NCBI GenBank assembly: GCA_019744815.1
Contig: JAIEUA010000008.1
Coordinates: 248,001-312,000, forward strand
Source of the DNA: Phycisphaerales bacterium
GTDB lineage: Bacteria; Planctomycetota; Phycisphaerae; Phycisphaerales; UBA1924
Direction of reading: 5' to 3'
DNA length: 64,000 nucleotides
Every line of letters starts with the position of its first letter. Position 1 is the first letter of the stretch. The position numbers and the translations under genes are program-made. Below the pieces are notes generated by a model. That model did no database searches and was not told the DNA's origin. It saw only the letters and a program-made list of their open reading frames with translations. Positions 27,946-37,889 of the stretch are shown here, one piece after another.

Positions 27946-28826
27946 ACCAACTCGTTGTACGCCGTTGCGAAGCTCACAAAGTCGGCGTCGTTGACGAAGC
28001 CATCGATGTTCAGATCAGCCGGACACCCCGCGGCCATCACCGGATCGGCGCAGTCGAGGGTGTTGTACGCGGCGGCGAAGATGACAAAGTCGGCATCGTC
28101 GACCTGGTCGTCGTTGTTGAGGTCGGCCGGGCAGGCGGGCGTCATGCTCAGGGCAACCGCGTATCGCCCGGTGTTGAGCCCTTCGAAGGAGTTCATCCAC
28201 CGCCAGCCCGTGCTGCTGTAGTACGGAGAAAGGCCGCGATCTGACGTGCCGGTCTGGGCGGTCTCCATGATGCCGCAATCCCCGGCGTTGAAGACGGCAA
28301 GGCCGATGATGTATGTGGTCAGGGGCGCAAGCTCGATGTTGAACGGCGCAAGATCAACAACGGCGTCGTAGATTGGGCCTCCGAACGAATGGGTTCCAAA
28401 CGGCGCGAATGTTGCCAGCGTACCGAGCACCGAGACGGTCGCGACATCGCCGTTGTACATCGACGACGTGGACCCGGGGAGCCCCGCCGAAGCCGCCGCG
28501 AACGACGACCAGATCATGAAACGCAATGTCCACTGCCGGGGCGGGCTGTTCGGTAACGCTGCATATGCCACGCGTGCCTGGCTGAGCGTTCCTGTCTGTG
28601 GCGGCGTTGTGAACTCGATCGTTGCGACATAGCCCTCCCATTGAACCGAGTTCACGGTGATCACAGGTCGCCCGTTTACCAGGGAGTTTGCCGGACCACC
28701 CGGCGGCGTGATGCGGTCGAACAGCGTGATCGGTCTTCCGATTGCATGTGAACCGTGGCACGCCAGCGCCAAGATGCCCGCAGCCGCGGCGAAGGTCCGA
28801 GGAAGATTAGTTCGAGAACGGTGCAT
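27855..28826 (-). CDS. Secreted protein with dockerin-like C-terminal repeats
   Basis: 323 residues with a signal peptide (MHRSRTNLPRTFAAAAGILA...) and a beta-rich middle domain of unknown type. A C-terminal pair of Asp-rich repeats follows (ACPADLNNDDQVDDADFVIF and GCPADLNIDGFVNDADFVSF) that resemble calcium-binding dockerin type I loops. Sister genes end right after V-C-P. Here the equivalent TGA reads GGA, so 27 extra residues follow and the reading runs to 27855, into the start of the next gene. GGAG precedes the ATG at 28826. Confidence 0.75.
   Translation of the reverse strand: MHRSRTNLPRTFAAAAGILALACHGSHAIGRPITLFDRITPPGGPANSLVNGRPVITVNSVQWEGYVATIEFTTPPQTGTLSQARVAYAALPNSPPRQWTLRFMIWSSFAAASAGLPGSTSSMYNGDVATVSVLGTLATFAPFGTHSFGGPIYDAVVDLAPFNIELAPLTTYIIGLAVFNAGDCGIMETAQTGTSDRGLSPYYSSTGWRWMNSFEGLNTGRYAVALSMTPACPADLNNDDQVDDADFVIFAAAYNTLDCADPVMAAGCPADLNIDGFVNDADFVSFATAYNELVCPGPGPHQILPAPHHRRAANRHGPGRQSP
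27939..28134. repeat. Dockerin-tail DNA repeat, copy 1
   Basis: This 196-base segment matches 28841-29036 with ten mismatches by hand alignment. The repeat covers the end of both dockerin genes, from the Cys-Pro terminus back through both loop repeats. Confidence 0.9.
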
Positions 28827-28837
28827 CTCGGTCTCCA

Positions 28838-31408
28838 TCATGGGCACACCAACTCGTTGTACGCCGTTGCGAAGGTCACAAAGTCGGCGTCGTCGACGAA
28901 GCCATCGATGTTCAGATCAGCCGGGCACCCAGCGGCCATCACCGGATCGGCGCAGTCGAGGGTGTTGTACGCGGCCGCGAAGATGACGAAGTCGGCGTCG
29001 TCGACCTGGTTGTCGCTGTTGAGGTCGGCGGGGCAGGGTCGAATGCCGAGGGCGGCGGGGTCGGAGGTGAGCACGCCGCAGGGGCCGGAGACGATCACGC
29101 TGTACAGGCCGGAATCAGACGCGACGGCGTTGAGGATGCGCAGTTGGTTGGTGCCGACGCCCTCGATGCGTCCGAGCGTTTCGGTCAGCGGCCTTCCCTG
29201 CCTCAGCCACGCGAACGCGAGCGGGGCGGATCCGGTTGCCTGGACTTCCAGCACGACCGAGGCGCCCGCGGGTATAGATCGCGCGGCGGGCGCGGAGGTG
29301 ATGGCGGTGGGGCTGCCGGGGATGGTGACCGTGGCGAACTGATCGCCGGCCGTGGCTTGCAGGTCGGGCGCATAGCCGAGGTTGACCGATCCGATCGGAA
29401 GCGGGGGCAGGAACTGGTTGAGCACCCCGGTGGTCGAGCGAACGAGGAAGGCCGAAACCCGGAACGTGGCGCAGGGCGACGTCATCCCGATGTCCTCGAG
29501 CGGTATGGAAACCTCAAGCCCGGTGGTTGCGGAGGTTGCGTCGCTCGCGTCGGCGGCGGTGACGCCGACGGTGTTGGAGTTGTTGACGAAGCAGTTCAGG
29601 CAGAACGGGTTGTCGTAGGAGATGAACGAGGCGGTCTGAGCTCCCGCGATGAAGCGGCTTCCCGAGTAGCGCTTTCGCCACGAAGCACCCGGTCCGAACT
29701 CGAATCGATCGACCCACACCCGGGCCACGGTGTCGGGCAGCACCCGAGCGACGTTGAGCGAGTAGAGATAGTCGGGGGTGAACGCCGCGTCGAAGGTCAT
29801 CTTCTGGAGCGTCGCGGGCAGCTTGGGTTCGGGGATATAGCTGTCGAGCGGGATCTGCGCCGAGCCGCCGGCTCTGGTGTCGAAGGCGAGCACCAGGCCG
29901 TGGCCGAAGTTCTCGCCGACCCCGAAGTTCCCGGTGGCCGCGATGCGCAGCGCCCGGGGTTCGGCGTACAGGAACAACTGGTTCAGCTCGTTCTGGTTGT
30001 TGCCGCCGAGAGTTGGGAGCGTCTGGGTAAGGGTGAGCGTCGAGAGGGAGGCGTACCGGGCGGGCAGATTCGTGCCGGTCAGGTCGGCCCGGGTCGGACA
30101 CGCCACACCAACGCGGCGGGCCGTCGAGGAGCTCGAAACGCGGCACCCGTCGCGCACGACGACGTCGTAGTCCCCGAAGTCCGCGGGAGTGATGTTGCGG
30201 ATCTGCAGGGCCGGCCCCGTCGCCCCGGAGATACGCGAGCTGTCGGCGAGCGCGACGCCAAAGCGGCGCCACTGATAGGAAAGAGGTCCGCTGGACGTAG
30301 CCGCGACGCTCAGATTGATGTCCCCCCCAGCAACGCCGAACCCGCTGCCGGTGACGGCGCCGACGGCCAGATCTCCCGACGCGACCGGGCCGCGCCAGAT
30401 CCAGGTTTCGGTGCTGCACGCGTTGGCGATGCTGTAGCAATCGCCGGTGACCATGAGGAAAGAGCCGCCCTGCAGCGCAACGGCCGCGTGACCGGAGCGG
30501 GCGAGCGGGCCGTCGCTGCTCACGAGCGACCAGGACGTGCCGTTGAAGGACCAGAGTTCGGCGGTGTTGCCGCCGCTCACCCGTCCGCCGTGAAGCAGAG
30601 CCACGTTGCGGACCGAGTCAAAGACGAAACCGGCCTGCGAGCGGGCGGCGGGCCCGGTGGCCGCGATCGATCGCCATCGGACGTTGAGCGCTCGCTTGGG
30701 GTCGTACTCCCAGGTATCGGCCAGCGGGGCTCCGGCCGCGTCGAGCCCGCCGAAGAGGAAGAAGACGTCGCGCGAAGGGTCAAAGACGATGGACGCGAGC
30801 GTGCGGGGCGCGGGCCGCGTGCCGGAGATGGTGAGGGCCGCCCATGTCGAGGTCGCGTGATCAAACTCGTAGGAGTTGACGAGGAGGCCCGAAGGGCCGG
30901 TGCCGCCGACGAGGAGGCTGCGGTCGCGTACCGGGTCGTACGCCATGGCGGCTCGCTCGACCGCGGGCCCCGAGCTCGAAATCTGCTGCCAATCCGTGCC
31001 GTTCCACGCCCAGGTGGCGTTCGAGAGGATCCCCGCGAGCGTGGTGGTGACGCCGCAGTGGCCGCCGTGCACGACCATGCGCTGCCGCGTGGAGTCGCCG
31101 CACGCGGCGGTGAACGCGCGGGGCGACGGGGCATGGGCGGGAGTGGCCTTGGTCCAGGCCCCGGCGTTGTAAACCCAGGTATCGCCCAGGGCCTGCGAAT
31201 CGGCCAAGCCTCCGAACAGAACGACTTCATCGCTTGATTGGCTGTAGGCGATGGCCGCGCTCACCCGCGTGGGCTCGATCGCCGCGGACGGGATCTGCGT
31301 CCATCCCGAGTCACACTGGGCGTGGGCCTGAGAGGCAGGCCACGACGCCGCGGAGAGCAGCAGCCCGAGAGAGCATCGGAAGGCGGCGTGATGAAGGATG
31401 GAGTGCAA
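28838..31408 (-). CDS. Secreted kelch/Ig-like protein with dockerin-like tail
   Basis: 856 residues. A signal peptide (MHSILHHAAFRCSLGLLLSA...QAHAQ) is followed by kelch-type beta-propeller repeats at about 45-320 (VVLFGGLADSQALGDTWVY, MVVHGGHCG, FFLFGGLDAAGAPLADTWEY). Ig-like segments come next (YQWRRFGVALADSSRISG; VLEVQATGSAPLAFAWLRQG). A further beta domain lies between them and the paired dockerin-like loops end the protein at V-C-P. It is probably surface-exposed or released, with propeller and Ig domains mediating binding. No catalytic motif was seen. It is adjacent to two other dockerin-tailed genes on the same strand. Confidence 0.85.
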   Translation of the reverse strand: MHSILHHAAFRCSLGLLLSAASWPASQAHAQCDSGWTQIPSAAIEPTRVSAAIAYSQSSDEVVLFGGLADSQALGDTWVYNAGAWTKATPAHAPSPRAFTAACGDSTRQRMVVHGGHCGVTTTLAGILSNATWAWNGTDWQQISSSGPAVERAAMAYDPVRDRSLLVGGTGPSGLLVNSYEFDHATSTWAALTISGTRPAPRTLASIVFDPSRDVFFLFGGLDAAGAPLADTWEYDPKRALNVRWRSIAATGPAARSQAGFVFDSVRNVALLHGGRVSGGNTAELWSFNGTSWSLVSSDGPLARSGHAAVALQGGSFLMVTGDCYSIANACSTETWIWRGPVASGDLAVGAVTGSGFGVAGGDINLSVAATSSGPLSYQWRRFGVALADSSRISGATGPALQIRNITPADFGDYDVVVRDGCRVSSSSTARRVGVACPTRADLTGTNLPARYASLSTLTLTQTLPTLGGNNQNELNQLFLYAEPRALRIAATGNFGVGENFGHGLVLAFDTRAGGSAQIPLDSYIPEPKLPATLQKMTFDAAFTPDYLYSLNVARVLPDTVARVWVDRFEFGPGASWRKRYSGSRFIAGAQTASFISYDNPFCLNCFVNNSNTVGVTAADASDATSATTGLEVSIPLEDIGMTSPCATFRVSAFLVRSTTGVLNQFLPPLPIGSVNLGYAPDLQATAGDQFATVTIPGSPTAITSAPAARSIPAGASVVLEVQATGSAPLAFAWLRQGRPLTETLGRIEGVGTNQLRILNAVASDSGLYSVIVSGPCGVLTSDPAALGIRPCPADLNSDNQVDDADFVIFAAAYNTLDCADPVMAAGCPADLNIDGFVDDADFVTFATAYNELVCP
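28841..29036. repeat. Dockerin-tail DNA repeat, copy 2
   Basis: Partner of the repeat at 27939-28134, with 186 of 196 positions identical by eye. A third, more divergent version lies at about 31451-31650 and a distant one at about 37890-38080. Confidence 0.9.
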
Positions 31409-31450
31409 GGAGAAATCTCCGTGTGATCGGGTTTGGTGAACGGACGCGGT

Positions 31451-34219
31451 TTATGGGCAGAGCAGTTCGTTGTACGCCGTTGCGAAGATCACGAAATCGG
31501 CGTCGTCGACAAAGCCGTCGATGTTGAGATCGGCCGGGCAGCCCACCGGCATCGATGGGTCGGTGCAGTCGAGGATGTTGTACGCGGCGGCGAAGACGAC
31601 GAAGTCGGCGTCGTCCACTTGCTGGTCGCCGTTGAGATCAGCGGGACAGCAAGATTGGAGCGTGAGCGAGGCGGGCGTCGTGCTCACGCTGCCGCAGGAC
31701 GTAGAGAGCAGCACGAAGTAGTTGCCGAGGTCATTGGCGTTGGCGCCGCTGATCTGGAGCGTGACGACGCCGCTGAGTGGAGCGATGCCGCTCGCGTTCG
31801 AAACCGTGCCGCCACCCGACGCCGCGCCCCCCGGGCCATCAGCGACAGGCAGGCCATTGCGGTACCACTGATAAGAAACGCCTGCTTGTGGCGCGATGTT
31901 GATTGTCAGTTGCGAGCTGCCGTTATCGCAGCCGGAGAATGTGACGGGAGAGGTCTTGATCCACGCGTTGCCCGGGGCATACGTCGTGATCTGGGACTGA
32001 CCGCCTCCGGAGAACACACCACCGAATCGGTAGATCGTTCGAGTTGGCGGGTAGTAGACCACGGCGGCAGCGCTGCCCCCGACGAGCGGGGAAGAGCCCG
32101 TGAGCACGTCCGACCAGCGTGCTCCATCCCATTCGCGGATATCTCCCGTGGATCTCGTCGTCCCTTCGGCGCCGCTCCACACAACCGTGCGTTCGCGGGC
32201 CTCGTCGTACACCATGGCATGAAGCCAGCGAGACTCGATTCCTTCGGACGAGAGACGCGTCCAGATTGTTCCGTCCCACGACCAGAGGTCGTTGCTTGAA
32301 CCCTCGTCGGTCATGCCCCCGAACAGCAGCAGTTGACCGCGGGCACGATCGAACACCATGCGTGCGCCGCTTCGCCCTTCGGGAGCGTTCGTTGGAGCCG
32401 CCGCTTGGTTGAGCCCGTAACTGATGCTCTTGAGCGTGGTTCCGTCCCATTCCCACATGAAATCCCAGCCGTAGGAATCCGTGCGAGGGCCCGTACGACC
32501 GGCGTAGTCAAGGAACCCTCCGTGAATGATCGTGACGCGGCGAACGGGGTCGTAGGCAGCGCTGGGGTTGAACCACGCCAAGTTGCTGCTCATGGTGCCG
32601 GCGTACTGGACCGGAACGAATTGCCGAAGCACCCATCCAGCGGCAGAGCCGTCCCACTCGTAGATTCCAGAGGTGCCCTTGCCGCCTATGTGAACCAGCA
32701 CCTCCCTGAACTCGTCGTAAACCAGAACGCCCGCGGCGGTCTGCGTCGGGAAGGGCGGAATGGACGCGAGAGTCCACGTCGTGCCATCAAACTCCCAGGT
32801 CTGATTCGATGGGGTGCTGTCTGCGGTCCACCCGCCAACGACGACGATCTTCTCCCGTTTGCGGTCGTAGGCCACGGACGCATCGACCAGTGGCACGGGC
32901 AAGGTCGCCGAGCTCAAGCGAGTGATCATCGGCACGCCAACCGAGAGGCGAGTTCCCGGCGCCACAAAGGTCCCGCAGTTCGTCGTGAAGCGCGGTTCGT
33001 AGAGACCAGCATCCCCGCTCTGCAGATCGGTGAGCGTCAGGGCGCTAGACGACGACCCGGAGACCTTGCTTGAATCCGCGAGAGGCACGCCATCCCGCAA
33101 CCACTGGACGGACGCACCTACGGGAAGTGACGTGGCGGCCGTCATTGTCACAGACTCACCGGCGCAAGTGTGCCGGTCGCTGCGCAGGACAACCCCCGAG
33201 GTGGTGACCGCAGTGGACAACGTTCCGGACGCTTGAAAGCCGGCGGTGGACCCTCTTCCGCTGAATCCGCCGGAAAAGCCAATCGAGACGTTCTCACCCC
33301 GCGCTGCATTCCACGTATACAGCATGGAGATGCAGGCCTCCAAGCGAACCCGTCCACCGCCACCGGCGCCGGACGCCCGTTGACCCGGGCCCGATGGGCC
33401 AATGAAGGTGTCAAACTGGTCGTAACTGACATTTCCGCCTGCGGCGTTCACGAACCCGCGTCCGCCCAGCAGCCCCGCCTGTATCCAGACGCTTCCGCCC
33501 GCGCCGCCGCCACCGGGATAGCCGTCCGTCGGTGGGGCCATGCCGTTCGCGTTGATCTTGCCGTCGATGATGACCCGTCCCGGGGTTTGAATGCGAACGG
33601 CACCGCCGCCAGACCCTCCGCCCCCGCAGGCCGCACCGCCTCCTGAGCCAAACGTGGTCGGAGCGGTCGCAGACCCGTAGGTCGCTCCACCAGCGACGGA
33701 CCCGTAGGTAGCAATCGACGCCGCGCCTCCAGCCCCGCCGTGTCCGCCGCCGCTCGCCGCACAGTTCGCGCCGCCGTTGCCCGGGGCGTTGGCGCCAGCG
33801 CCCGGACCTTGAGTGCTCGGGAAGCCCTTCGCGGTGACGTCGATAGAGCTGAGCGGATCGATGATGACGTCGTTGGTCACGATCAGGTGAAGACCATTGA
33901 CGACGTCCGTCTGGGCGCCTCCCGAGTAATCGAACGAGAAGTTGGCGTCATGGGTGACGACCGCGGGTTTCCGCGACGAGGGATCGGCCTCGAGCCTCAG
34001 ACTGTCAATCGAGTGCCGCCCGTTGATCGTCAGGGTCGTGCCGCGCACCGTGATCTGCGCGGTGGCCAACGGGATCGGTGCGCCGCCCGCGGTCGGGATG
34101 ACAGTCCCGTCGCCCGGGTTGATGGTCTGTGGGCTGGTGATGAGCACCGGCTGCGCCCCGCACATCGCGCCCAACGCCGAGAGCAAAGCAGATGCAACGA
34201 CGACGGTCCGAACGGCCAT
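31451..34219 (-). CDS. Large secreted Gly-rich/kelch/Ig-like protein with dockerin-like tail
   Basis: 922 residues from the ATG at 34219, chosen for its GGGAG site and signal peptide (MAVRTVVVASALLSALGAMC). The order of regions is: a beta-helix-like N-terminus (ITVRGTTLTINGRHSIDSLR), a Gly-rich stretch, an Ig-like domain (ASVQWLRDGVPLADSSKVSG), kelch repeats (IVVVGGWTADSTPSNQTWEF, LLLFGGMTDEGSSNDLWSW), a second Ig-like domain (SYQWYRNGLPVADGPG) and two dockerin-like loops ending L-L-C-P. It is a paralogue of the preceding protein with an extra N-terminal half and is probably an extracellular adhesin or binding protein. Confidence 0.83.
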   Translation of the reverse strand: MAVRTVVVASALLSALGAMCGAQPVLITSPQTINPGDGTVIPTAGGAPIPLATAQITVRGTTLTINGRHSIDSLRLEADPSSRKPAVVTHDANFSFDYSGGAQTDVVNGLHLIVTNDVIIDPLSSIDVTAKGFPSTQGPGAGANAPGNGGANCAASGGGHGGAGGAASIATYGSVAGGATYGSATAPTTFGSGGGAACGGGGSGGGAVRIQTPGRVIIDGKINANGMAPPTDGYPGGGGAGGSVWIQAGLLGGRGFVNAAGGNVSYDQFDTFIGPSGPGQRASGAGGGGRVRLEACISMLYTWNAARGENVSIGFSGGFSGRGSTAGFQASGTLSTAVTTSGVVLRSDRHTCAGESVTMTAATSLPVGASVQWLRDGVPLADSSKVSGSSSSALTLTDLQSGDAGLYEPRFTTNCGTFVAPGTRLSVGVPMITRLSSATLPVPLVDASVAYDRKREKIVVVGGWTADSTPSNQTWEFDGTTWTLASIPPFPTQTAAGVLVYDEFREVLVHIGGKGTSGIYEWDGSAAGWVLRQFVPVQYAGTMSSNLAWFNPSAAYDPVRRVTIIHGGFLDYAGRTGPRTDSYGWDFMWEWDGTTLKSISYGLNQAAAPTNAPEGRSGARMVFDRARGQLLLFGGMTDEGSSNDLWSWDGTIWTRLSSEGIESRWLHAMVYDEARERTVVWSGAEGTTRSTGDIREWDGARWSDVLTGSSPLVGGSAAAVVYYPPTRTIYRFGGVFSGGGQSQITTYAPGNAWIKTSPVTFSGCDNGSSQLTINIAPQAGVSYQWYRNGLPVADGPGGAASGGGTVSNASGIAPLSGVVTLQISGANANDLGNYFVLLSTSCGSVSTTPASLTLQSCCPADLNGDQQVDDADFVVFAAAYNILDCTDPSMPVGCPADLNIDGFVDDADFVIFATAYNELLCP

Positions 34220-34610
34220 GAACTTTTCTCCCAAGGTTGACGCTCGACGCGCGTCCGATTGACGCTCCTGCTTCGACACCCTGCAAGGACCGTGGCCGAC
34301 GGGCGGCGGTACCCAGGTCTTTGGCACACGCCGCCCGATCGGCCTCGGGTCTTGCCCCCGATTCCCAAAGCCCGAACTCGACCCCGCCTCAAACTTCAAC
34401 CGGCAACGACACAGCCCGAGATCGCTTTCACGGCGGCCCCGGGCCAACAACCCATCGAGAAGCCAACCCTTTGTGGGCCGGCCTCACCGTCCATACTGAA
34501 TTGGCGGAATCCGCTCCTGCCGATGCGCGCGGCATGGTAGATTTTCCGGGCGTCACCTTTCGGACGCGTCGGGAACGGCGTCGCGGAAGAAAGCACGCCG
34601 AGGAGCACTC

Positions 34611-35213
34611 GTGGACATGGAGATCGACCGAGACCATGGGTCACATGGATCGCATGGATCGCCAGAACCGCGAAACGTGGGTTTTGACCAGGATCTGATG
34701 CCCTTGGTCTACGAGCGGGCTCGAGAGATCGCCGGGCGAACGCTCGAAGGAGACCGAGCGAGGCGATGGGTTCGAGCGAGCTCCCTGGTGAACATGGCGT
34801 TTGTCCGGTTGCTCGAAGAGGGCGTGTCGCGCCGACCCGGCGAGCCCGGTGAAGCTCGTTTGCTGGCAGTTCTCACAACCATCATGCGTCGCACGGTCGT
34901 GGATGTGGCCCGCGCCGCGCTGGCCGACAAACGGATCGGCGATGCGTTTCGAGTGTCGCTGCACACCCATGGTGTTGCGGCAGCCAAGCCCGCGATCAGC
35001 GTGGTCGAGATCGACGACGCGATGAAGGCACTGGGTGCGGTCTGCGAGGAATCTGCGAAGGTCGCCGAGCTCCGGTTGTGGGGAGGCATGGAGTTCGAGC
35101 AGATCGCCGACGCGTTGGACATTCCCTTCAGCCGCGTCCGATCTCGCTGGAACCGAGCCAAGGCGTTTTTGGCTAAGGACCTGGCAGAAGCCTCGGGAGA
35201 CTCTGGCTCATGA
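34611..35213 (+). CDS. ECF-type sigma factor of the Planctomycetota kinase-linked group
   Basis: 200 residues. Region 2 is seen as RARRWVRASSLVNMAFVRLLEE and TIMRRTVVDVARAALADKR. A region 4 helix-turn-helix follows (LRLWGGMEFEQIADALDIP, FSRVRSRWNRAKAFLAKDL). A GTG at 34611 has a GGAG site; ATG 34617 is a close alternative. The stop overlaps the Ser/Thr kinase ATG (ATGA), the hallmark pairing of ECF sigma factors controlled by a linked kinase in this phylum. Divergent from it lies the large kelch/dockerin gene, a possible target. Confidence 0.88.
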   Translation: MDMEIDRDHGSHGSHGSPEPRNVGFDQDLMPLVYERAREIAGRTLEGDRARRWVRASSLVNMAFVRLLEEGVSRRPGEPGEARLLAVLTTIMRRTVVDVARAALADKRIGDAFRVSLHTHGVAAAKPAISVVEIDDAMKALGAVCEESAKVAELRLWGGMEFEQIADALDIPFSRVRSRWNRAKAFLAKDLAEASGDSGS

Positions 35214-37645
35214 ACGCCGCGGTGATGCGCCAGGCCTTTGAGGTCTTCGATCGTGTGCGGGAGGCGCCCGCGAGCGATCGGGAATGGCTGCTCGAGTCCG
35301 ACGAGTCGCTTTCCGACGAGATCCGTGTCGCCGTGCGCGACTTGCTGCGGCACGACTCACCCACCGGAGAGTTCCTCGGCGTCTCGGTCGGCGCCGCCGC
35401 CGCGTCCCTTGCAGAGCCCCTCCGAGACGCGGCGCTTCCGAAGCGCATCGGCCGGTATTGCGTCCTCCGCGAGATCGGGCGCGGCGGCTTTGGTCGCGTG
35501 TATCTGGCGGAGCAGGACGCGCCACGACGCCAGGTCGCGGTGAAGGTCCTCCGGGCGGGCTTCTCCAAGACCGATGCGAGGCGACTGATCTTCGAGGCCG
35601 AAGCGCTGGCCCGGCTGGATCATCCAGGGATAGCACGCGTCTACGAGTCGGGCACATGCGACGACATCGACGAGAGCCCATACATCGCGATGGAGTACAT
35701 CGAGGGCGCGTCGTTGGATCGATTCGCGATGGAGCATCAATGCTCTCGATCGGATCGGATCCGGATACTGGAGTTGGTCGCCGAGGCGCTCGCCCACGCT
35801 CACCAGCGGGGCGTCTTGCACCGCGATCTGTCTCCGAAGAACATCATCGTGGACGGGAAGCGACATCCCCGCCTGATCGACTTCGGTCTCGCCCACACGC
35901 TCGTCCCGGACGCCCTCTCTCGACGGATGACCCTTACCGGATCGTTACTCGGGACGCTCCGCTACATGAGCCCCGAGCAACTCGGCGGCGACACCCGGGC
36001 CATCGATACACGCTCGGATGTCTTCTCGCTCGGAGTGATCGCCTTTGAATTGCTCTGCGGATCGCACCCGTATGTGTCGGACGAAGCGAACCTGGGGCGA
36101 GCGATCCGATGCCAGCTCGAAACCGCGCCCCGGCGGCCCGGGTCTCTAGACCCAACCCTTCGAGGCGACGCCGAAGCGGTGCTGCTCCGTTGTGTCGAGC
36201 GTGCGTCCGAGCGGCGATACCCCTCGGCGTCTTCACTCGCGGAGGACCTGCGAGCCCTTCGGTTGGGCGAGCCGGTCAGCGCGCGAGCATACTCGACGCT
36301 TTCGCGGCTGAGGATGTTCTGCTCGCGACATCGCGTCGGCGTCGGCGTGGCCGCGGCGGTGGCCGCTCTCTTGACTGTCTCCGGCGCGAGCATGGCGGTG
36401 TCTCTCCGAAGGGAATCGGTGGCCCAGAACGCCGCCGTGAACGCGCTCGATGCGATCGTGACGCACGTGATCACACCTCTTTCGCCCCGAGTGGGAACGC
36501 TCGAGGAGCGGGAGCGGCTGCTCGATGCGATCGAACCCGACATCGCCCTCATGTCGCAGCGCTCTCCCCGGGACCCGCGGGTCGCCCGCATCACCGGGGC
36601 GTATCTCGGCGCCGTCGGCGATGTTCTCAAGGAGCACAGCCGGCACGGGGAAGCGGTCAAGACCTTTGGGCGCTCGCTCACGGCGTACGAGCAGGCGATG
36701 GCGCTTGGGGACGCCTCACTCCCGACGGCCCACGCGTTCTCGATCGTGTGTGTGAAGCAGGGCGACTCGTTCGCGTCCTTGAACGATTATGGACACTCTC
36801 AGGCGTCCTACGAGCGTGCGCTCTTGCTGGATGCCGAGCTCGCCAGCCGACATCCGAATGACCTTCGTGTGCTGAGCAACCTCTTCTGGTCGCACTGGCG
36901 CATTGCCGGCTGGCCGCTGAGTGAGATGCACGGCACCAAGGCCCGCGACGCCGAGGCTGTCGCGGCTCGCATGCGAGCCATCGCACCGGACGATTGGCGG
37001 ACGCTCGAGGCGATCACGCGAGTGAACACCCGTTGGTCGATCGAGCTTGGGGTCGCGGGAGACAGCCGTGAATCACTCCGGGTCGCGCAAGAAGGCCTCG
37101 CCGCCGCACGAGCGCTCCTCGCGACGGACCCGAACTCGGGTGTGTTTCTCAAGGCGCTCATTCAGGCGGCGTGCTGCGCCGCCTCCGCTTCGCTCGACAC
37201 CGGCGAGGTCGCAGAGGCCCGGGTCTTCATCAACGAGGCAAGCCGGGCCGCCGCGGTTGTAGAACCCACGATCCAGGATCCGGCCGGGGCGTTGTTCTTT
37301 GTCTCGATCCTCGATGAAACGCTCGCCCGACTCGCTCTGGAAGATGGTCAACCGGCCGTGGCGCTCCGGCGCGCCAACTCGAGACTGGCGGCGTTCGATC
37401 GCTTCTACCCGATCGAAGCACTGTCGGCCGATCTTGCGCTCGGCAGGCTCCGCATGCTGGAGATCCGTGCGATCGCGAAAGGTGCGAGTGGCGCACGCAA
37501 CGAGACCCTCGCCGCGAACGAAGAGGTCCTTGCAGAAGTGGCTGTGTTTGAATCATCCATCCAGTGCTCCGCCGTCACTCGTCGCGCTGCGGGGCAGTTC
37601 CGTCTGCGTGCGGCGGAGAGGATGCGACGTCTCAACGATCGCTGA
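35210..37645 (+). CDS. Membrane-anchored Ser/Thr protein kinase with TPR-like sensor
   Basis: 811 residues. The Hanks-type kinase domain is at about 83-350: P-loop GRGGFG (90-95), ATP lysine K112 in VAVKVL, catalytic HRDLSPKN near 204 with Asp 206, DFG near 223 and MSPEQLGG. An acidic N-terminal helical region precedes it. One membrane helix lies near 375-399, followed by about 400 residues of helical TPR-like repeats predicted outside. It is translationally coupled to the ECF sigma factor and likely controls that factor in response to an external cue. Confidence 0.9.
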   Translation: MNAAVMRQAFEVFDRVREAPASDREWLLESDESLSDEIRVAVRDLLRHDSPTGEFLGVSVGAAAASLAEPLRDAALPKRIGRYCVLREIGRGGFGRVYLAEQDAPRRQVAVKVLRAGFSKTDARRLIFEAEALARLDHPGIARVYESGTCDDIDESPYIAMEYIEGASLDRFAMEHQCSRSDRIRILELVAEALAHAHQRGVLHRDLSPKNIIVDGKRHPRLIDFGLAHTLVPDALSRRMTLTGSLLGTLRYMSPEQLGGDTRAIDTRSDVFSLGVIAFELLCGSHPYVSDEANLGRAIRCQLETAPRRPGSLDPTLRGDAEAVLLRCVERASERRYPSASSLAEDLRALRLGEPVSARAYSTLSRLRMFCSRHRVGVGVAAAVAALLTVSGASMAVSLRRESVAQNAAVNALDAIVTHVITPLSPRVGTLEERERLLDAIEPDIALMSQRSPRDPRVARITGAYLGAVGDVLKEHSRHGEAVKTFGRSLTAYEQAMALGDASLPTAHAFSIVCVKQGDSFASLNDYGHSQASYERALLLDAELASRHPNDLRVLSNLFWSHWRIAGWPLSEMHGTKARDAEAVAARMRAIAPDDWRTLEAITRVNTRWSIELGVAGDSRESLRVAQEGLAAARALLATDPNSGVFLKALIQAACCAASASLDTGEVAEARVFINEASRAAAVVEPTIQDPAGALFFVSILDETLARLALEDGQPAVALRRANSRLAAFDRFYPIEALSADLALGRLRMLEIRAIAKGASGARNETLAANEEVLAEVAVFESSIQCSAVTRRAAGQFRLRAAERMRRLNDR

Positions 37646-37889
37646 TCTGCTTGAAGCAACCCCTCTCTCGGTCGCATGGCGACGGGTGGCGGCGTTAGTG
37701 AACGTGACCACCACCTTGAAGGCAAACATCCGCGGAATCCGTGAAGGATTCAGCCCTTCAGTCGAGGCCGATGCCTCTAAGCCTGTTGCAGCCTGTTCCA
37801 ATCGTGGCGACTAGCAGCGCGACGGACCCGCAAGAGGTCGAGGGCAGGGCCAAACAGTCCGGTATCGTCGTCGATGGTCGCGAGGCGAC

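Noticed and set aside
29144..31237. 697-residue plus-strand frame
   Set aside because: Antisense of the kelch/Ig/dockerin gene; composition typical of GC-driven chance frames.
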